Source of the DNA: Sterolibacterium denitrificans
GTDB lineage: Bacteria > Pseudomonadota > Gammaproteobacteria > Burkholderiales > Rhodocyclaceae
Direction of reading: 5' to 3'
NCBI RefSeq assembly: GCF_900174485.1
Contig: NZ_LT837803.1
Span: forward strand, 2,953,195 to 3,017,194
DNA length: 64,000 bases
Shown here: one piece after another, positions 10,419 to 18,657 of the stretch
How positions within the stretch are numbered: the first letter of the stretch is position 1
Layout: the number at the start of each line of letters is the position of its first letter
Program-made: the position numbers and the translations under genes
The notes under the pieces: generated by a model
Seen by the model: the letters and a program-made list of their open reading frames with translations, nothing else
The model's database searches: none
Told to the model about the DNA's origin: nothing

Positions 10419-11240
10419 ATGGGAAACGTAAGCCATCACCTGTCTGGTCTAGGCAAGCTTGACCGCGAGCGCTTGTCCGCCGTCATGCGCGGCACAAAGG
10501 GAACGATCACCAACGAGCAAGCCGCTAGGGTCATGGGGCTTGACCAGGCTGACGCATCGAAGCTGCTGGCACGGTGGTGCAAGAAGGGCTGGTTGTCGCG
10601 GGTAGCTCGAGGGCTTTACGTGCCTGTGCCGTTGGAGGCCGAGCGGTCTGATTTGCCACTCGAAGATTCCTGGCTGGTCGCCGTCAGTCTCTACTCGCCG
10701 TGCTACATCGGCGGCTGGAGTGCGGCTGAGCATTGGGATCTGACCGAACAGATTTTTCGGACGACGGTGGTGATGACCACGACGCGTCCACGGAATAGAA
10801 AGCCCACGCTCAAAGGGGCGGCATTTTGGCTCTCCACCATTGCTCCGGAAAAAATGTTCGGCCTGAAGACGGTTTGGCGTGGATCGGTAAAAGTCTCCGT
10901 TTCCGACCCCAGCAGAACCATGCTGGACATGTTGTCCGATCCCCAGCTTGGCGGTGGCATTCGGTCCGTCCAGGACATGTTCAGAAACTACCTCGGTTCC
11001 GATGCCAAGAACCTCGGCCAGTTGATGGAGTATGCCGAGCGTCTGGGCAACGGCGCGGTATTCAAACGCCTAGGGTTTCTGTTGGAAACAAACGCTCCGC
11101 AGGAGGCCGAGGCAATCGAACGATGCCAGCGCCATCTGACGATGGGCAACGCGCGCATCGATCCGAAAATGCCTGCCGAGGCATTGGTGGTGCGGTGGCG
11201 ACTCTGGGTGCCTCACGACTGGAAGACGGGGGTGAAGTGA
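10419..11240 (+). CDS. AbiEi-type antitoxin/transcriptional regulator (type IV TA)
   Basis: A 273-residue protein with an N-terminal winged-helix domain (about 15-75: KGTITNEQAARVMGLDQADASKLL, then GWLSRVARGLYVPVP). The AbiEi core follows (SPCYIGGWSAAEHWDLTEQ, then a central VSDPSRTMLDMLSDP and a C-terminal helical part). Full-length AbiEi of this COG5340 class represses the abiE promoter and counteracts the AbiEii nucleotidyltransferase without forming a stable complex with it, and the pair can give phage resistance by abortive infection. Its stop overlaps the GTG start of abiEii by 4 nt (GTGA). The island context next to tRNA-Phe supports an accessory defence gene. Confidence 0.85.
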   Translation: MGNVSHHLSGLGKLDRERLSAVMRGTKGTITNEQAARVMGLDQADASKLLARWCKKGWLSRVARGLYVPVPLEAERSDLPLEDSWLVAVSLYSPCYIGGWSAAEHWDLTEQIFRTTVVMTTTRPRNRKPTLKGAAFWLSTIAPEKMFGLKTVWRGSVKVSVSDPSRTMLDMLSDPQLGGGIRSVQDMFRNYLGSDAKNLGQLMEYAERLGNGAVFKRLGFLLETNAPQEAEAIERCQRHLTMGNARIDPKMPAEALVVRWRLWVPHDWKTGVK

Positions 11241-12661
11241 TCGAAAAGCAGGAAATCTCGGAATTGGCGCGCGAGCTTTCGCTGGATTTGCACGTCGTCG
11301 AAAAGGATTACGTCCTCGGCTGGCTGCTCGCCGGCATTGCCGCGAACCCCGAGCTCTCGGAAAACTGGGTTTTCAAGGGTGGAACATGCTTGAAGAAATG
11401 CTACTTTGAGACGTACCGGTTTTCCGAGGATCTGGATTTCACGGTGACCGAGGAAGCCCAGCTCGACGAGGACTACCTGCTGCAGGCATTCCGTCAAATG
11501 GCGGAATGGGTCTATGAGCAGAGCGGCATCGAGATTCCTGGAGAACAGATTCGGTTCAAGTTGTCAGTGCTCGACGGCGGTCGGTACGCGGAGGGGCGCG
11601 TCTATTACGTCGGCCCTCTCATGCAGAAGCGCAATCTGGCTCGGATCAAGTTCGATCTGACCAGCAAGGAGAAGCTCGTACTACCGCCACAGAAAAGAGC
11701 TGTCCATCATCCGTACAGCGACTGCCCGGATGATGGTATCCATGTCTTGAGCTACTGTTTCGAGGAAGTGTTTGCCGAGAAGATTAGGGCCTTGGCAGAA
11801 CGGGAGCGTCCGCGCGATCTGTACGACGTCGTGCATCTATACCGGCATGATGAGATTCAGCCCGATCGGGGTGTGGTACTCAAAACACTGCAGGAAAAAT
11901 GCGCGTTCAAGGGTATCCCCGTCCCGACCATTGGGAGCCTGCAGCGCGAGGATGCCAAGATCAAGTTGGCCGCCGAATGGGAGGACATGCTTGCCCATCA
12001 GTTACCCGTCTTGCCGGACCTCGAGCAGTTCTGGAATGAGATCCCGAATGTTTTTCGCTGGCTTCATGGCGATGTCGAAAAGCCCTCACTGGCATCGGCG
12101 CCAATCGTTGGGTCGTTGGACAATGCGTGGCAACCGCCCGCAATGGTCTATGCATGGCGCACAGCAGTCCCGCTGGAGTCCGTGAGATTCGCTGCCGCCA
12201 ACCGCCTGTGCGTCAATTTGCGTTATCAGGACTCTTGGCGACTGATCGAGCCGTACTCGCTACGCCGCAGCATGGACGGAAACCTGCTGCTTTGTGCCGT
12301 CAAGCATGAAACCGGGGAATCCAGAACTTACCGGGTGGATCGGATTCAAGGTGTCGAGGTCAGCAGAACGCCATTCACCCCCCGGTACCAGATTGAGCTG
12401 ACCCCGACCGGGCCATTGGCGGCACTGCCCGTTCAACGCCTTGCCGCACCAAGACAATCAATCAACTCGAGACCAAGGGTCTCGGGCAGCCCCACAAGAA
12501 CGTTGACCGGGCAGACTGGGCCCACCTATGTGTTCAAGTGTCCGAGTTGCGGGAAGCAATTCCGCCGAAAAACCTATGACGCAACATTGTCATCCCACAA
12601 GAACAAAAATGGCTTCCAGTGCTTCGGGGGCTTCGGTTCGTTGGTGAAAACGGAATATTGA
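11237..12661 (+). CDS. AbiEii/AbiGii nucleotidyltransferase toxin with C-terminal WYL-like and zinc-finger extension
   Basis: 474 residues from the GTG at 11237, which overlaps the abiEi stop. Residues ~1-265 are the AbiEii nucleotidyltransferase: FKGGTCLKKCYFETYRFSED then LDF gives the GG-x-L...R-x-S-x-DLDF active site, and EKIRALAERERPRDLYDVVH is the conserved downstream helix. AbiEii toxins are GTP-using nucleotidyltransferases, and relatives modify tRNA. The protein is about 170 residues longer than a minimal AbiEii. Residues ~300-395 resemble a WYL ligand-binding domain (strands around NLRYQDSWRLIEPYSLRR, then YRVDRIQGVEV). The last ~45 carry CPSC...HKNKNGFQC, a probable zinc finger. The extension may sense a ligand or nucleic acid (inference). 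Confidence 0.85.
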   Translation: MIEKQEISELARELSLDLHVVEKDYVLGWLLAGIAANPELSENWVFKGGTCLKKCYFETYRFSEDLDFTVTEEAQLDEDYLLQAFRQMAEWVYEQSGIEIPGEQIRFKLSVLDGGRYAEGRVYYVGPLMQKRNLARIKFDLTSKEKLVLPPQKRAVHHPYSDCPDDGIHVLSYCFEEVFAEKIRALAERERPRDLYDVVHLYRHDEIQPDRGVVLKTLQEKCAFKGIPVPTIGSLQREDAKIKLAAEWEDMLAHQLPVLPDLEQFWNEIPNVFRWLHGDVEKPSLASAPIVGSLDNAWQPPAMVYAWRTAVPLESVRFAAANRLCVNLRYQDSWRLIEPYSLRRSMDGNLLLCAVKHETGESRTYRVDRIQGVEVSRTPFTPRYQIELTPTGPLAALPVQRLAAPRQSINSRPRVSGSPTRTLTGQTGPTYVFKCPSCGKQFRRKTYDATLSSHKNKNGFQCFGGFGSLVKTEY

Positions 12662-12995
12662 AAATCGGCATCAGGTACGTGGGCGGGCGTGGTAGAAGCC
12701 CGGCCGCTCTCCTCTGAAGCCCCTTCTGGTTGTGATTCTTCCTACAATACCCGAAATGCTTCAAGACACTGGTTCTTTCGGTGAGGGTTCTCCGTCACCA
12801 GAATTCGACGCCCAACCGTTTCCGGTTGGGCGTTTTCATTTGCGCTTCCCAAAATTGCATTGCCTTGCCCGTCAATCAGATCGACAGCGCGGTCGCCGAT
12901 TACCCGCAACCGCCGGATACGGCGCGGTCATCCCGGCCGGACATGAAACAGACGGCGAATTTGTTGACGGCACGCGCGAACAAGCGCGTCAGCGC
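12662..12995. other. Right flank of the AbiE island
   Basis: 334 nt without a gene. It contains a TACAAT box (about 12751) and TCACCA (12795-12800), then the right copy of the terminator repeat (12809-12841), after which ordinary chromosome resumes. The TACAAT...ATGCTTCA...CACCA order resembles the tRNA-Phe promoter and 3' end and may be a decayed tRNA copy; no complete cloverleaf can be folded. Confidence 0.4.
12809..12841 (+). repeat. Right 33-bp direct repeat
   Basis: Matches 10002-10034 at 32 of 33 positions (one G/C change in the hairpin loop), including the TTTTCATTT tail. It is orphaned here, with no gene ending just before it, which supports a duplication or insertion event. Confidence 0.8.
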
Positions 12996-14198
12996 TCATT
13001 CCGTGCGCAAAGCCTCGACCGCGTCCATGCTTGCGGCGCGGCGTGCGGGCAGGACGCCGGCGAGCAGGCCGATGGCGATGGCGATTCCTTCGGCAAGCGC
13101 GACGAACTCCAGCGGGGTATGCACCGGCAGGTCGGGCAGCGTGGCGTGAATGATTTGCGCCAGGCCGATGCCGATCGCCAGGCCGAGGAATCCACCGATG
13201 GCCGAGAGCACCACGGCTTCGCCGAGGAAGATGCCAAGGATGGTGCGGCGTGGCGCGCCGAGTGCGACCATCAGGCCGATTTCACTGGTACGCTCGGTGA
13301 CGGCGATGGTCATGATGGTCACGATGCCCACCCCGCCGACGAGCAGGGAGATGCTGCCCAGCGCGCCCACCGCCATGGTCAGGATGTTGAGGATCTTCGA
13401 CAGCGAACGCAGCATGTCGGCCTGGGTGATCAGGGTGAAGTCCTCGCGGCCATGCCGCGCCTTGAGCGTCGTTTTGATGGCGGCGGAGACATGATCCACC
13501 GAAACATTCTCCGGATAGGCGACGCGGATTTCCGATACGCCATCGCGGTTGTAGAGTTCCATCGCGCGGGCGGCCGGGATGAACAGCGTGTCATCGACAT
13601 CCACGCCGAGTACTTGTCCGCGCGCCTCGAGTACGCCGATCACCGTGAATTGCATGTTGCCGATGCGTACCCGTTCGCCCAGCGGATTGGCGTCGCCGAA
13701 CAATTCCCGCTTGAGCTTGGCGCCCAGCACCGCCAGCGAGCGGGCGCTGCCCGATTCTTCACGCGGGAGAAACTGGCCGATGCGAATGGCGATCGTCACC
13801 ACCTTGGGCATGTCGGCGCCCACGCCGTAGAGCGTCGTGCGGCGCACGCGCCCATTTCCGGAGACTTCCGAATTGCCCCAGATCCACGGCGTCACGGCGA
13901 GGATGTTGGGCAGATGCTGGAGCGCTCGCGCATCCTCGATGGTCAGCGGCCGCACCGAGCTGGGAATGCCGCTGGCGTGCTGGCCGCCGGTCTTGGTCTT
14001 GCCCGGTGAAATGAAAATGGTGTTGGTGCCGAACTGGCTGAATTCACTGAGGATGAAACGGTGGATGCCTTCGCCGATGGAAGTCAGCAGGATCACCGCC
14101 GCGATGCCGACGGCAATGCCCAACAGCGTCAGAAAGCTGCGCAGACGCTGTGCCGTGATGGCACGCAAGGCAAGCAGGATGCTGTCGCTGGTTCTCAT
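12996..14198 (-). CDS. MacB-type ABC transporter permease (second)
   Basis: A 400-residue inner-membrane permease with the MacB/LolC-E arrangement: one N-terminal helix (about 20-45), a ~220-residue periplasmic MacB-PCD domain, then three C-terminal helices (about 270-300, 320-355, 365-390). The cytoplasmic loop SEIGLMVALGAPRRTILGIFLGEA is the conserved mechanotransmission/coupling segment of this family. These transporters do not pass substrate through their membrane part but drive periplasmic extrusion through an adaptor and a TolC channel. It is the last gene of a four-gene operon (adaptor, ATPase, permease, permease); two different permeases suggest a heterodimeric exporter. Confidence 0.88.
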   Translation of the reverse strand: MRTSDSILLALRAITAQRLRSFLTLLGIAVGIAAVILLTSIGEGIHRFILSEFSQFGTNTIFISPGKTKTGGQHASGIPSSVRPLTIEDARALQHLPNILAVTPWIWGNSEVSGNGRVRRTTLYGVGADMPKVVTIAIRIGQFLPREESGSARSLAVLGAKLKRELFGDANPLGERVRIGNMQFTVIGVLEARGQVLGVDVDDTLFIPAARAMELYNRDGVSEIRVAYPENVSVDHVSAAIKTTLKARHGREDFTLITQADMLRSLSKILNILTMAVGALGSISLLVGGVGIVTIMTIAVTERTSEIGLMVALGAPRRTILGIFLGEAVVLSAIGGFLGLAIGIGLAQIIHATLPDLPVHTPLEFVALAEGIAIAIGLLAGVLPARRAASMDAVEALRTE

Positions 14199-14219
14199 GG
14201 CTGCGTCGTCATGCGCTCA

Positions 14220-15428
14220 TCAATGCTTGGCCAGCGCCGCGACGGGATCGAGCCCGGCCGCATTGCGGGCCGGCGCGACGCCGAACAGAATGCCGCTCAC
14301 CATGGCGGTACCCAACGCGGCCAGCACGGCCCAGTCCGGCGGAAAGGCAGGGAAATTGGGATACATGTCACGAATCAGCGCAGCACCCAGCAGGCCCAGC
14401 ACGTAACCCAGGAAACCGCCGGCAATCGAAAGGATGCCGGCTTCGGTGAGAAAGGCGAGCTCGATATTCCGCCGGGTGGCACCCAGCGCCTTGAGCAGGC
14501 CGATTTCCGCAGTGCGCTGCACGACGGAAACCAGCATCACATTCATCACCAGGATGCCGGAAACCACCAGGCTGATCGCCGAGATGCCGGCCACGCCCAG
14601 CGTCAGCGCGGTCAGCACGCGGTCGAAGGTTTGCAGTACCGCATCCTGGGTGATTACCGTGACGTCGGCCTCGCCTTCATGGCGCTGCTTGATGATGTCG
14701 AGCGCCTGCGTTCTGGCCGCTTCGATCGACTCGCGGCTCTTCGCCTCGATGAAAATACGGAACAGGGTATTGCTGTTGAGCATCGACTGCGCCAGTGAGA
14801 CCGGAATCACCACCACTTCATCGGTATTCGTCCCCAGCGAATTGCCGCTCGGCGCGAACACGCCCACCACCCGGTAACGCCAGCCGCCGATGCGCACCAG
14901 CCGCCCCAAGGCCGGCTCCGCGCCAAACAGTTCGCGGCGGATGGTGGAGCCGATGACCACCTCGGCCTGGCCCTGTCCCCATTCGCTCGCCGCAAGAAAG
15001 CGCCCTTGGGCAATCTCCAGGGAACGGATGCGCGTGTATTCGGCCGTCGTCCCCAGCACGATGGTTTCGCGCAGTTTGCCGCCGATGCCGATTTCGGTAT
15101 TGCCGATGGCCAGCGGCGCGACACGGCTGATGGCCGGCGAACGCAGCAGGGACTGGGCATCGTTCAGCGTCAGGTCGCGCGGCGTACTGGTGATTGCATT
15201 GGCGGGATTGAAGCCGCCGGTCGATGAGCGGCCGGGCATGACGATGAGCAGATTGGTGCCCAGCGAGGAGAACTCGCGCAACACGTACTGCCGCGCACCG
15301 TCACCCAGCGCGGTCAAGGTGACCACTGCCGCCACGCCGATGGAGATCGCCAGCACCAGCAGAGATGTCCGCAACGGACTGCCGAGCGCGGCGTCGCGGG
15401 CGAAGCGGATCAGGTCACTCGTGCGCAT
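14220..15428 (-). CDS. MacB-type ABC transporter permease (first)
   Basis: About 402 residues from the ATG at 15428. The frame is open 22 codons further up, but that extension is proline-rich and lies inside the ATPase gene. N-terminal helix (about 20-40), periplasmic domain, three C-terminal helices and the conserved AEIGLLKALGATRRNIELAFL coupling loop. It is paralogous to the permease encoded 21 nt downstream. Its start overlaps the end of the ATPase gene by about 14 nt. The operon has no TolC gene, so it would use an outer-membrane channel encoded elsewhere. Confidence 0.85.
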   Translation of the reverse strand: MRTSDLIRFARDAALGSPLRTSLLVLAISIGVAAVVTLTALGDGARQYVLREFSSLGTNLLIVMPGRSSTGGFNPANAITSTPRDLTLNDAQSLLRSPAISRVAPLAIGNTEIGIGGKLRETIVLGTTAEYTRIRSLEIAQGRFLAASEWGQGQAEVVIGSTIRRELFGAEPALGRLVRIGGWRYRVVGVFAPSGNSLGTNTDEVVVIPVSLAQSMLNSNTLFRIFIEAKSRESIEAARTQALDIIKQRHEGEADVTVITQDAVLQTFDRVLTALTLGVAGISAISLVVSGILVMNVMLVSVVQRTAEIGLLKALGATRRNIELAFLTEAGILSIAGGFLGYVLGLLGAALIRDMYPNFPAFPPDWAVLAALGTAMVSGILFGVAPARNAAGLDPVAALAKH

Positions 15429-16164
15429 CGCCCGACTCGGCGGCCCTGGTGGATTTGGCGGATTCGGAAGATGCAGCGGATGCGGCACTGTCATGCTGGA
15501 GGCGGCCGTCTTCCATGCGCAACTGGCGACGGGCGCGCTTGCCCAGGTTCATGTCGTGCGTCACCACGATCAGCGTCACGCCACGGCTGTTGAGTTCTTC
15601 GAGCAGACGCATCACCTCTTCGCCCGTCGCGCGGTCGAGGTTGCCCGTCGGTTCATCCGCGAGAATCACCGCCGGTTTCATCACCAGGGCGCGGGCGATG
15701 GCGACGCGCTGGCGCTGGCCGCCGGAAAGCTCGTTCGGCCGGTGATGGCCGCGATCGTCCAGACCGTAATCCTTGAGCGCCTGGGCCACGCGCAACGAAC
15801 GCTCCTTCGGCGGAATGCCCGCCAACGTCATGGGCAGGGCGATATTCTCGGCCGCCGTCAGGCGCGGCACCAGATGAAAGCTCTGGAAGACGAAACCGAT
15901 CCGCTCGCTGCGCACCCGCGCCTGTTCTTCCGCGGACAGCGTGGTCACATCGCGGCCTTCGAGCCGATAGGTACCGGCATCGGGACGATCGAGCAGACCC
16001 AGCAGGTTCAGCAGCGTGGATTTTCCGGAGCCGGACGGCCCCATCACGGCGACGTATTCGCCGGCGTCTATGCTGACGTTCAGTTCGCGGAGCGCGTTGA
16101 CCTTGCTGTCGCCGAGATAGAAAACGCGCTCGATGCCCTTCAGTTCGATCAGGGGTGAGGTCAT
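15415..16164 (-). CDS. MacB/LolD-type ABC transporter ATP-binding protein
   Basis: A 249-residue nucleotide-binding subunit: Walker A GPSGSGKST (about 40-48), Q-loop VFQSFHLVPRLT, signature LSGGQRQRVAIARAL, Walker B VILADEPTGNLD, and switch His in VVTHD. The RVFYLGDSKVNALRELNV start is typical of the MacB/LolD subfamily. I prefer the ATG at 16164; an upstream in-frame TTG at 16188 overlapping the adaptor stop is the alternative. The C-terminal 25 residues are Ala/Ser-rich and overlap the start of the permease gene. Confidence 0.9.
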   Translation of the reverse strand: MTSPLIELKGIERVFYLGDSKVNALRELNVSIDAGEYVAVMGPSGSGKSTLLNLLGLLDRPDAGTYRLEGRDVTTLSAEEQARVRSERIGFVFQSFHLVPRLTAAENIALPMTLAGIPPKERSLRVAQALKDYGLDDRGHHRPNELSGGQRQRVAIARALVMKPAVILADEPTGNLDRATGEEVMRLLEELNSRGVTLIVVTHDMNLGKRARRQLRMEDGRLQHDSAASAASSESAKSTRAAESGDAHE

Positions 16165-16184
16165 CGCCTGAGCACCGTCCGGAA

Positions 16185-17366
16185 TCAACGCTGCGTCGCA
16201 ATGAGCGCCGGCTCTTCGGCCTCGAAGTAGGCGCCTGCCTTCACTCCTTCACGCTCCAGCGAGGTCACGACCCGGTCGCCGGCAGCCAGACCTTCGAGCA
16301 CTTCGGTGTATTCCCAGTTCGACAGCCCAGTCTTGATCGCGCGCTCTTCCAGCTTGCCGCCGACTCCCGCCACCAGCACCCGGCCGCCTTCCAGCAGGGC
16401 CGAGGTGGGAACGCGCACCACCTTGTTGCGCACGTCGAGGATGACTTCGATATTGGCGGTATAGCCGACCAGCAAGCGGGCAACCTCTTCAGGGTTGTCG
16501 AATACCGCCTCGACATCGACCGTGCGCGATTGCTTTTCGATGGCCAGGACGTATGGCGCAACCCGCTTGATGTGACCCGGAAAGGATTTCTTCGGCAACG
16601 CGTCCAGCGAAATGCGCACCGGCTGGCCCTCGTGGATCTTCGTCGAATCGACCTCATCCATCGGCGCCTTGATGTAGAGGCAGCTCTCGTCGATCAGATC
16701 GATGGCCGGCGGCGTCGGGATACCCGGTGGCGAAGGCGTGGAATACTCGCCGATCTCGCCGGTGATCTTTGCCACGGTGCCATCGAAAGGCGCGTACAGG
16801 AAGGTGCGGCCCTGCTCGACCTTGACCACATTGACCTGCGCCAGCGCCTGGGCCACGCGCGCCTTGGCCGAGTCGCAGGCGGCGCGCCTGGCGTCGGCTT
16901 CCGCCTGGGCGGACTCGCTGCGCGAACTGGAAACATAATTCTGCGCATGCAGCAGATCGAGGCGCTGCGCCTCGCGTTCGGATGCCGCTGCCAGGCTGCA
17001 GGCTTCGGCCACGCCCTGGCGCGCCGTATCGACCTGCGCATTGGCCAGATTCTTCTGAGCAAGCTGGTCGTCATTCCAGAGCTTCATCAGCAATTGCCCC
17101 TTCTTGACCCGCTCGCCCTCCTTGACCGGCAACTGCTCGATGCGTCCTCCCATCAGGGTCGCCAGTTTGGTGCGGCGGCAGGACTCCACCTCGCCAGCAC
17201 GCGTGTTGGCAATCGAGGATTCGACCTTGCCAACATCGATTCCCGCAAATACCACCTTGATGGGCTTGGGCTGGGTCAGCTTCCACCAGGCACCGGCAAT
17301 TGCCGCGATCACGATAAGCCCGAACAGCAGGCGGCCAAGTATGGACGATGTCTTTGAGCTAGTCAT
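16185..17366 (-). CDS. MacA/HlyD-like periplasmic adaptor (membrane fusion protein)
   Basis: A 393-residue adaptor with an N-terminal membrane anchor (about 10-30, LLFGLIVIAAIAGAWWKL). It has a split lipoyl/barrel-sandwich domain (MGGRIEQLPVKEGERVKKGQ and FLYAPFDGTVAKI), a long alpha-helical hairpin between (about 100-180, Ala/Gln/Glu-rich) and a C-terminal beta-barrel. It links the MacB-like permeases to an outer-membrane channel for drug, peptide or lipid export. It is first in the exporter operon; the divergent waaC gene lies 210 nt away. Confidence 0.88.
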   Translation of the reverse strand: MTSSKTSSILGRLLFGLIVIAAIAGAWWKLTQPKPIKVVFAGIDVGKVESSIANTRAGEVESCRRTKLATLMGGRIEQLPVKEGERVKKGQLLMKLWNDDQLAQKNLANAQVDTARQGVAEACSLAAASEREAQRLDLLHAQNYVSSSRSESAQAEADARRAACDSAKARVAQALAQVNVVKVEQGRTFLYAPFDGTVAKITGEIGEYSTPSPPGIPTPPAIDLIDESCLYIKAPMDEVDSTKIHEGQPVRISLDALPKKSFPGHIKRVAPYVLAIEKQSRTVDVEAVFDNPEEVARLLVGYTANIEVILDVRNKVVRVPTSALLEGGRVLVAGVGGKLEERAIKTGLSNWEYTEVLEGLAAGDRVVTSLEREGVKAGAYFEAEEPALIATQR

Positions 17367-17567
17367 GATTACCGGTAGCTGTCAGTACATGGGTTGTCAT
17401 GGAATGGATCCGGAGCGGGGCGGAGACAAAAACGACGCTGGACGCCGCCGCTCCGCCGAAGCAGGGAGGCCCCATTCTACCCGACTCATTCCACTTGGCT
17501 TACATCAATTCCGACGATTTCCGGCGACGTCATTCCTGGCATCCCGGCACCCGGGTGGGCTGCACTT

Positions 17568-17573
17568 TATAAT
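17568..17573 (+). promoter_or_regulatory. -10 element upstream of waaC
   Basis: A perfect TATAAT at 17568-17573 with no good -35 partner at 17 nt. The likely transcription start is only about 7 nt downstream, at the GTG proposed for waaC. Either the mRNA is nearly leaderless or translation begins further in. Confidence 0.4.
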
Positions 17574-17579
17574 TCCGCC

Positions 17580-18647
17580 GTGCCACCCTCATCTTCCAGG
17601 CGGAACGCCGCTACCCTGCCCCCGACCCATGCCGCGCCCACCCTCCCGGCGGCGCCGCGCGCGATTCTGCTCGTCAAGACCTCGTCGCTGGGCGACGTGG
17701 TGCACAACCTGCCGGTCGCCAGCGACCTGCGGCGCCATTTCCCGCAGGCGCAGATCGACTGGGTGGTCGAAGAAACTTTCGCCGACATTCCACGCCTGCA
17801 TCCCGCCGTGCGCCGGGTCATTCCCGTCGCCTTGCGGCGCTGGCGCAAGCGCTTGCTGCAACCGGCCACCTGGGGGGAAATCGCCGCCGCGCGACGGGCG
17901 CTGCGGCGCGAAGCCTACGATCTGGTACTCGACACCCAGGGACTCCTGAAAAGCGCCGTGCTGACCAGCCAGACACGACTGGCCCCGCATGGCCGGCGTT
18001 GCGGCCATGCCGCCGAATCCGCCCGCGAGCCGATTGCCGCACGCTGCTACGACACCGGCTACGCCATCCCAAAAAACGTCCATGCCGTCGAGCGCAACCG
18101 CTGGCTGGCGGCCGCGGCCTGCAATTACCCGCCCGACCTGCCGCTCGACTACGGCCTCGCCGCGCTGCCCGCATCGGTGCCGGAAGCATGGCACGACGGC
18201 GCGGCCTATGCCGTGCTGCTGACCGCCACCAGCCGCGACGACAAGCTCTGGCCGGAAGCGCATTGGCATGCGTTGATCGGCGCGCTGGCGGCGCAGGGAC
18301 TGCAGTGCATACTGCCGGCGGGCTCGGCCGGCGAACGCAGCCGCGCCGAGCGGCTTGCCGCGACGATTCCCGCTGGCGCGGCCCGCGTTGCGCCGCCCCT
18401 GTCGATCGCCGAACTGGCCGGCCTGTGCGCCGGGGCCGCGCTGGTGGTCGGCGTCGATACCGGCCTGACCCATCTGGCCGCCGCCCTGGCGCGGCCGACA
18501 CTGGCATTGTTCTGCGCCTCGAATCCGCAACTGACCGGCGTGTATACCGGCGATCCGCCGGCCAGCCCGGCCATCAACCTGGGCGCGGCCGGCCAGCCGC
18601 CCAGCGCGTTCGCCGTCATCGACGCCGCGCTGGCCATGCTGGGCTGA
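17580..18647 (+). CDS. waaC: Lipopolysaccharide heptosyltransferase I
   Basis: A GT-B (family GT9) enzyme that adds the first L-glycero-D-manno-heptose to Kdo2-lipid A on the cytoplasmic face of the inner membrane. The body starts with ILLVKTSSLGDVVHNLP, the acceptor-side motif of WaaC, and the C-terminal nucleotide-sugar domain has VVGVDTGLTHLAAALARPT. From the GTG at 17580 the protein is 355 residues, about 30 longer than the family. The frame is open to 17394, but that part lacks homology-like features. waaA follows 10 nt downstream, as one LPS-core operon. Confidence 0.88.
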   Translation: MPPSSSRRNAATLPPTHAAPTLPAAPRAILLVKTSSLGDVVHNLPVASDLRRHFPQAQIDWVVEETFADIPRLHPAVRRVIPVALRRWRKRLLQPATWGEIAAARRALRREAYDLVLDTQGLLKSAVLTSQTRLAPHGRRCGHAAESAREPIAARCYDTGYAIPKNVHAVERNRWLAAAACNYPPDLPLDYGLAALPASVPEAWHDGAAYAVLLTATSRDDKLWPEAHWHALIGALAAQGLQCILPAGSAGERSRAERLAATIPAGAARVAPPLSIAELAGLCAGAALVVGVDTGLTHLAAALARPTLALFCASNPQLTGVYTGDPPASPAINLGAAGQPPSAFAVIDAALAMLG

Positions 18648-18657
18648 ACTTTTCATC

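Larger units (their letters stand above)
10002..12841. mobile_element. tRNA-Phe-linked AbiE island bounded by direct repeats
   Basis: About 2.8 kb between two near-identical 33-bp terminator repeats next to tRNA-Phe. It holds a truncated gene, an AT-rich control region and the abiEi-abiEii pair. The right repeat is also preceded by TCACCA plus ATTC, aligning with the CCACCA-ATTC at the tRNA 3' end. No integrase or transposase is visible, so it would be a passenger or a relic. The boundaries are inferred from the repeats. Confidence 0.5.

Noticed and set aside
12727..12808. A possible second tRNA gene before the right direct repeat
   Set aside because: TACAAT, ATGCTTCA and TCACCA resemble parts of the tRNA-Phe gene, but no D-arm, anticodon arm or acceptor pairing could be formed, so it is only mentioned as a possible relic.
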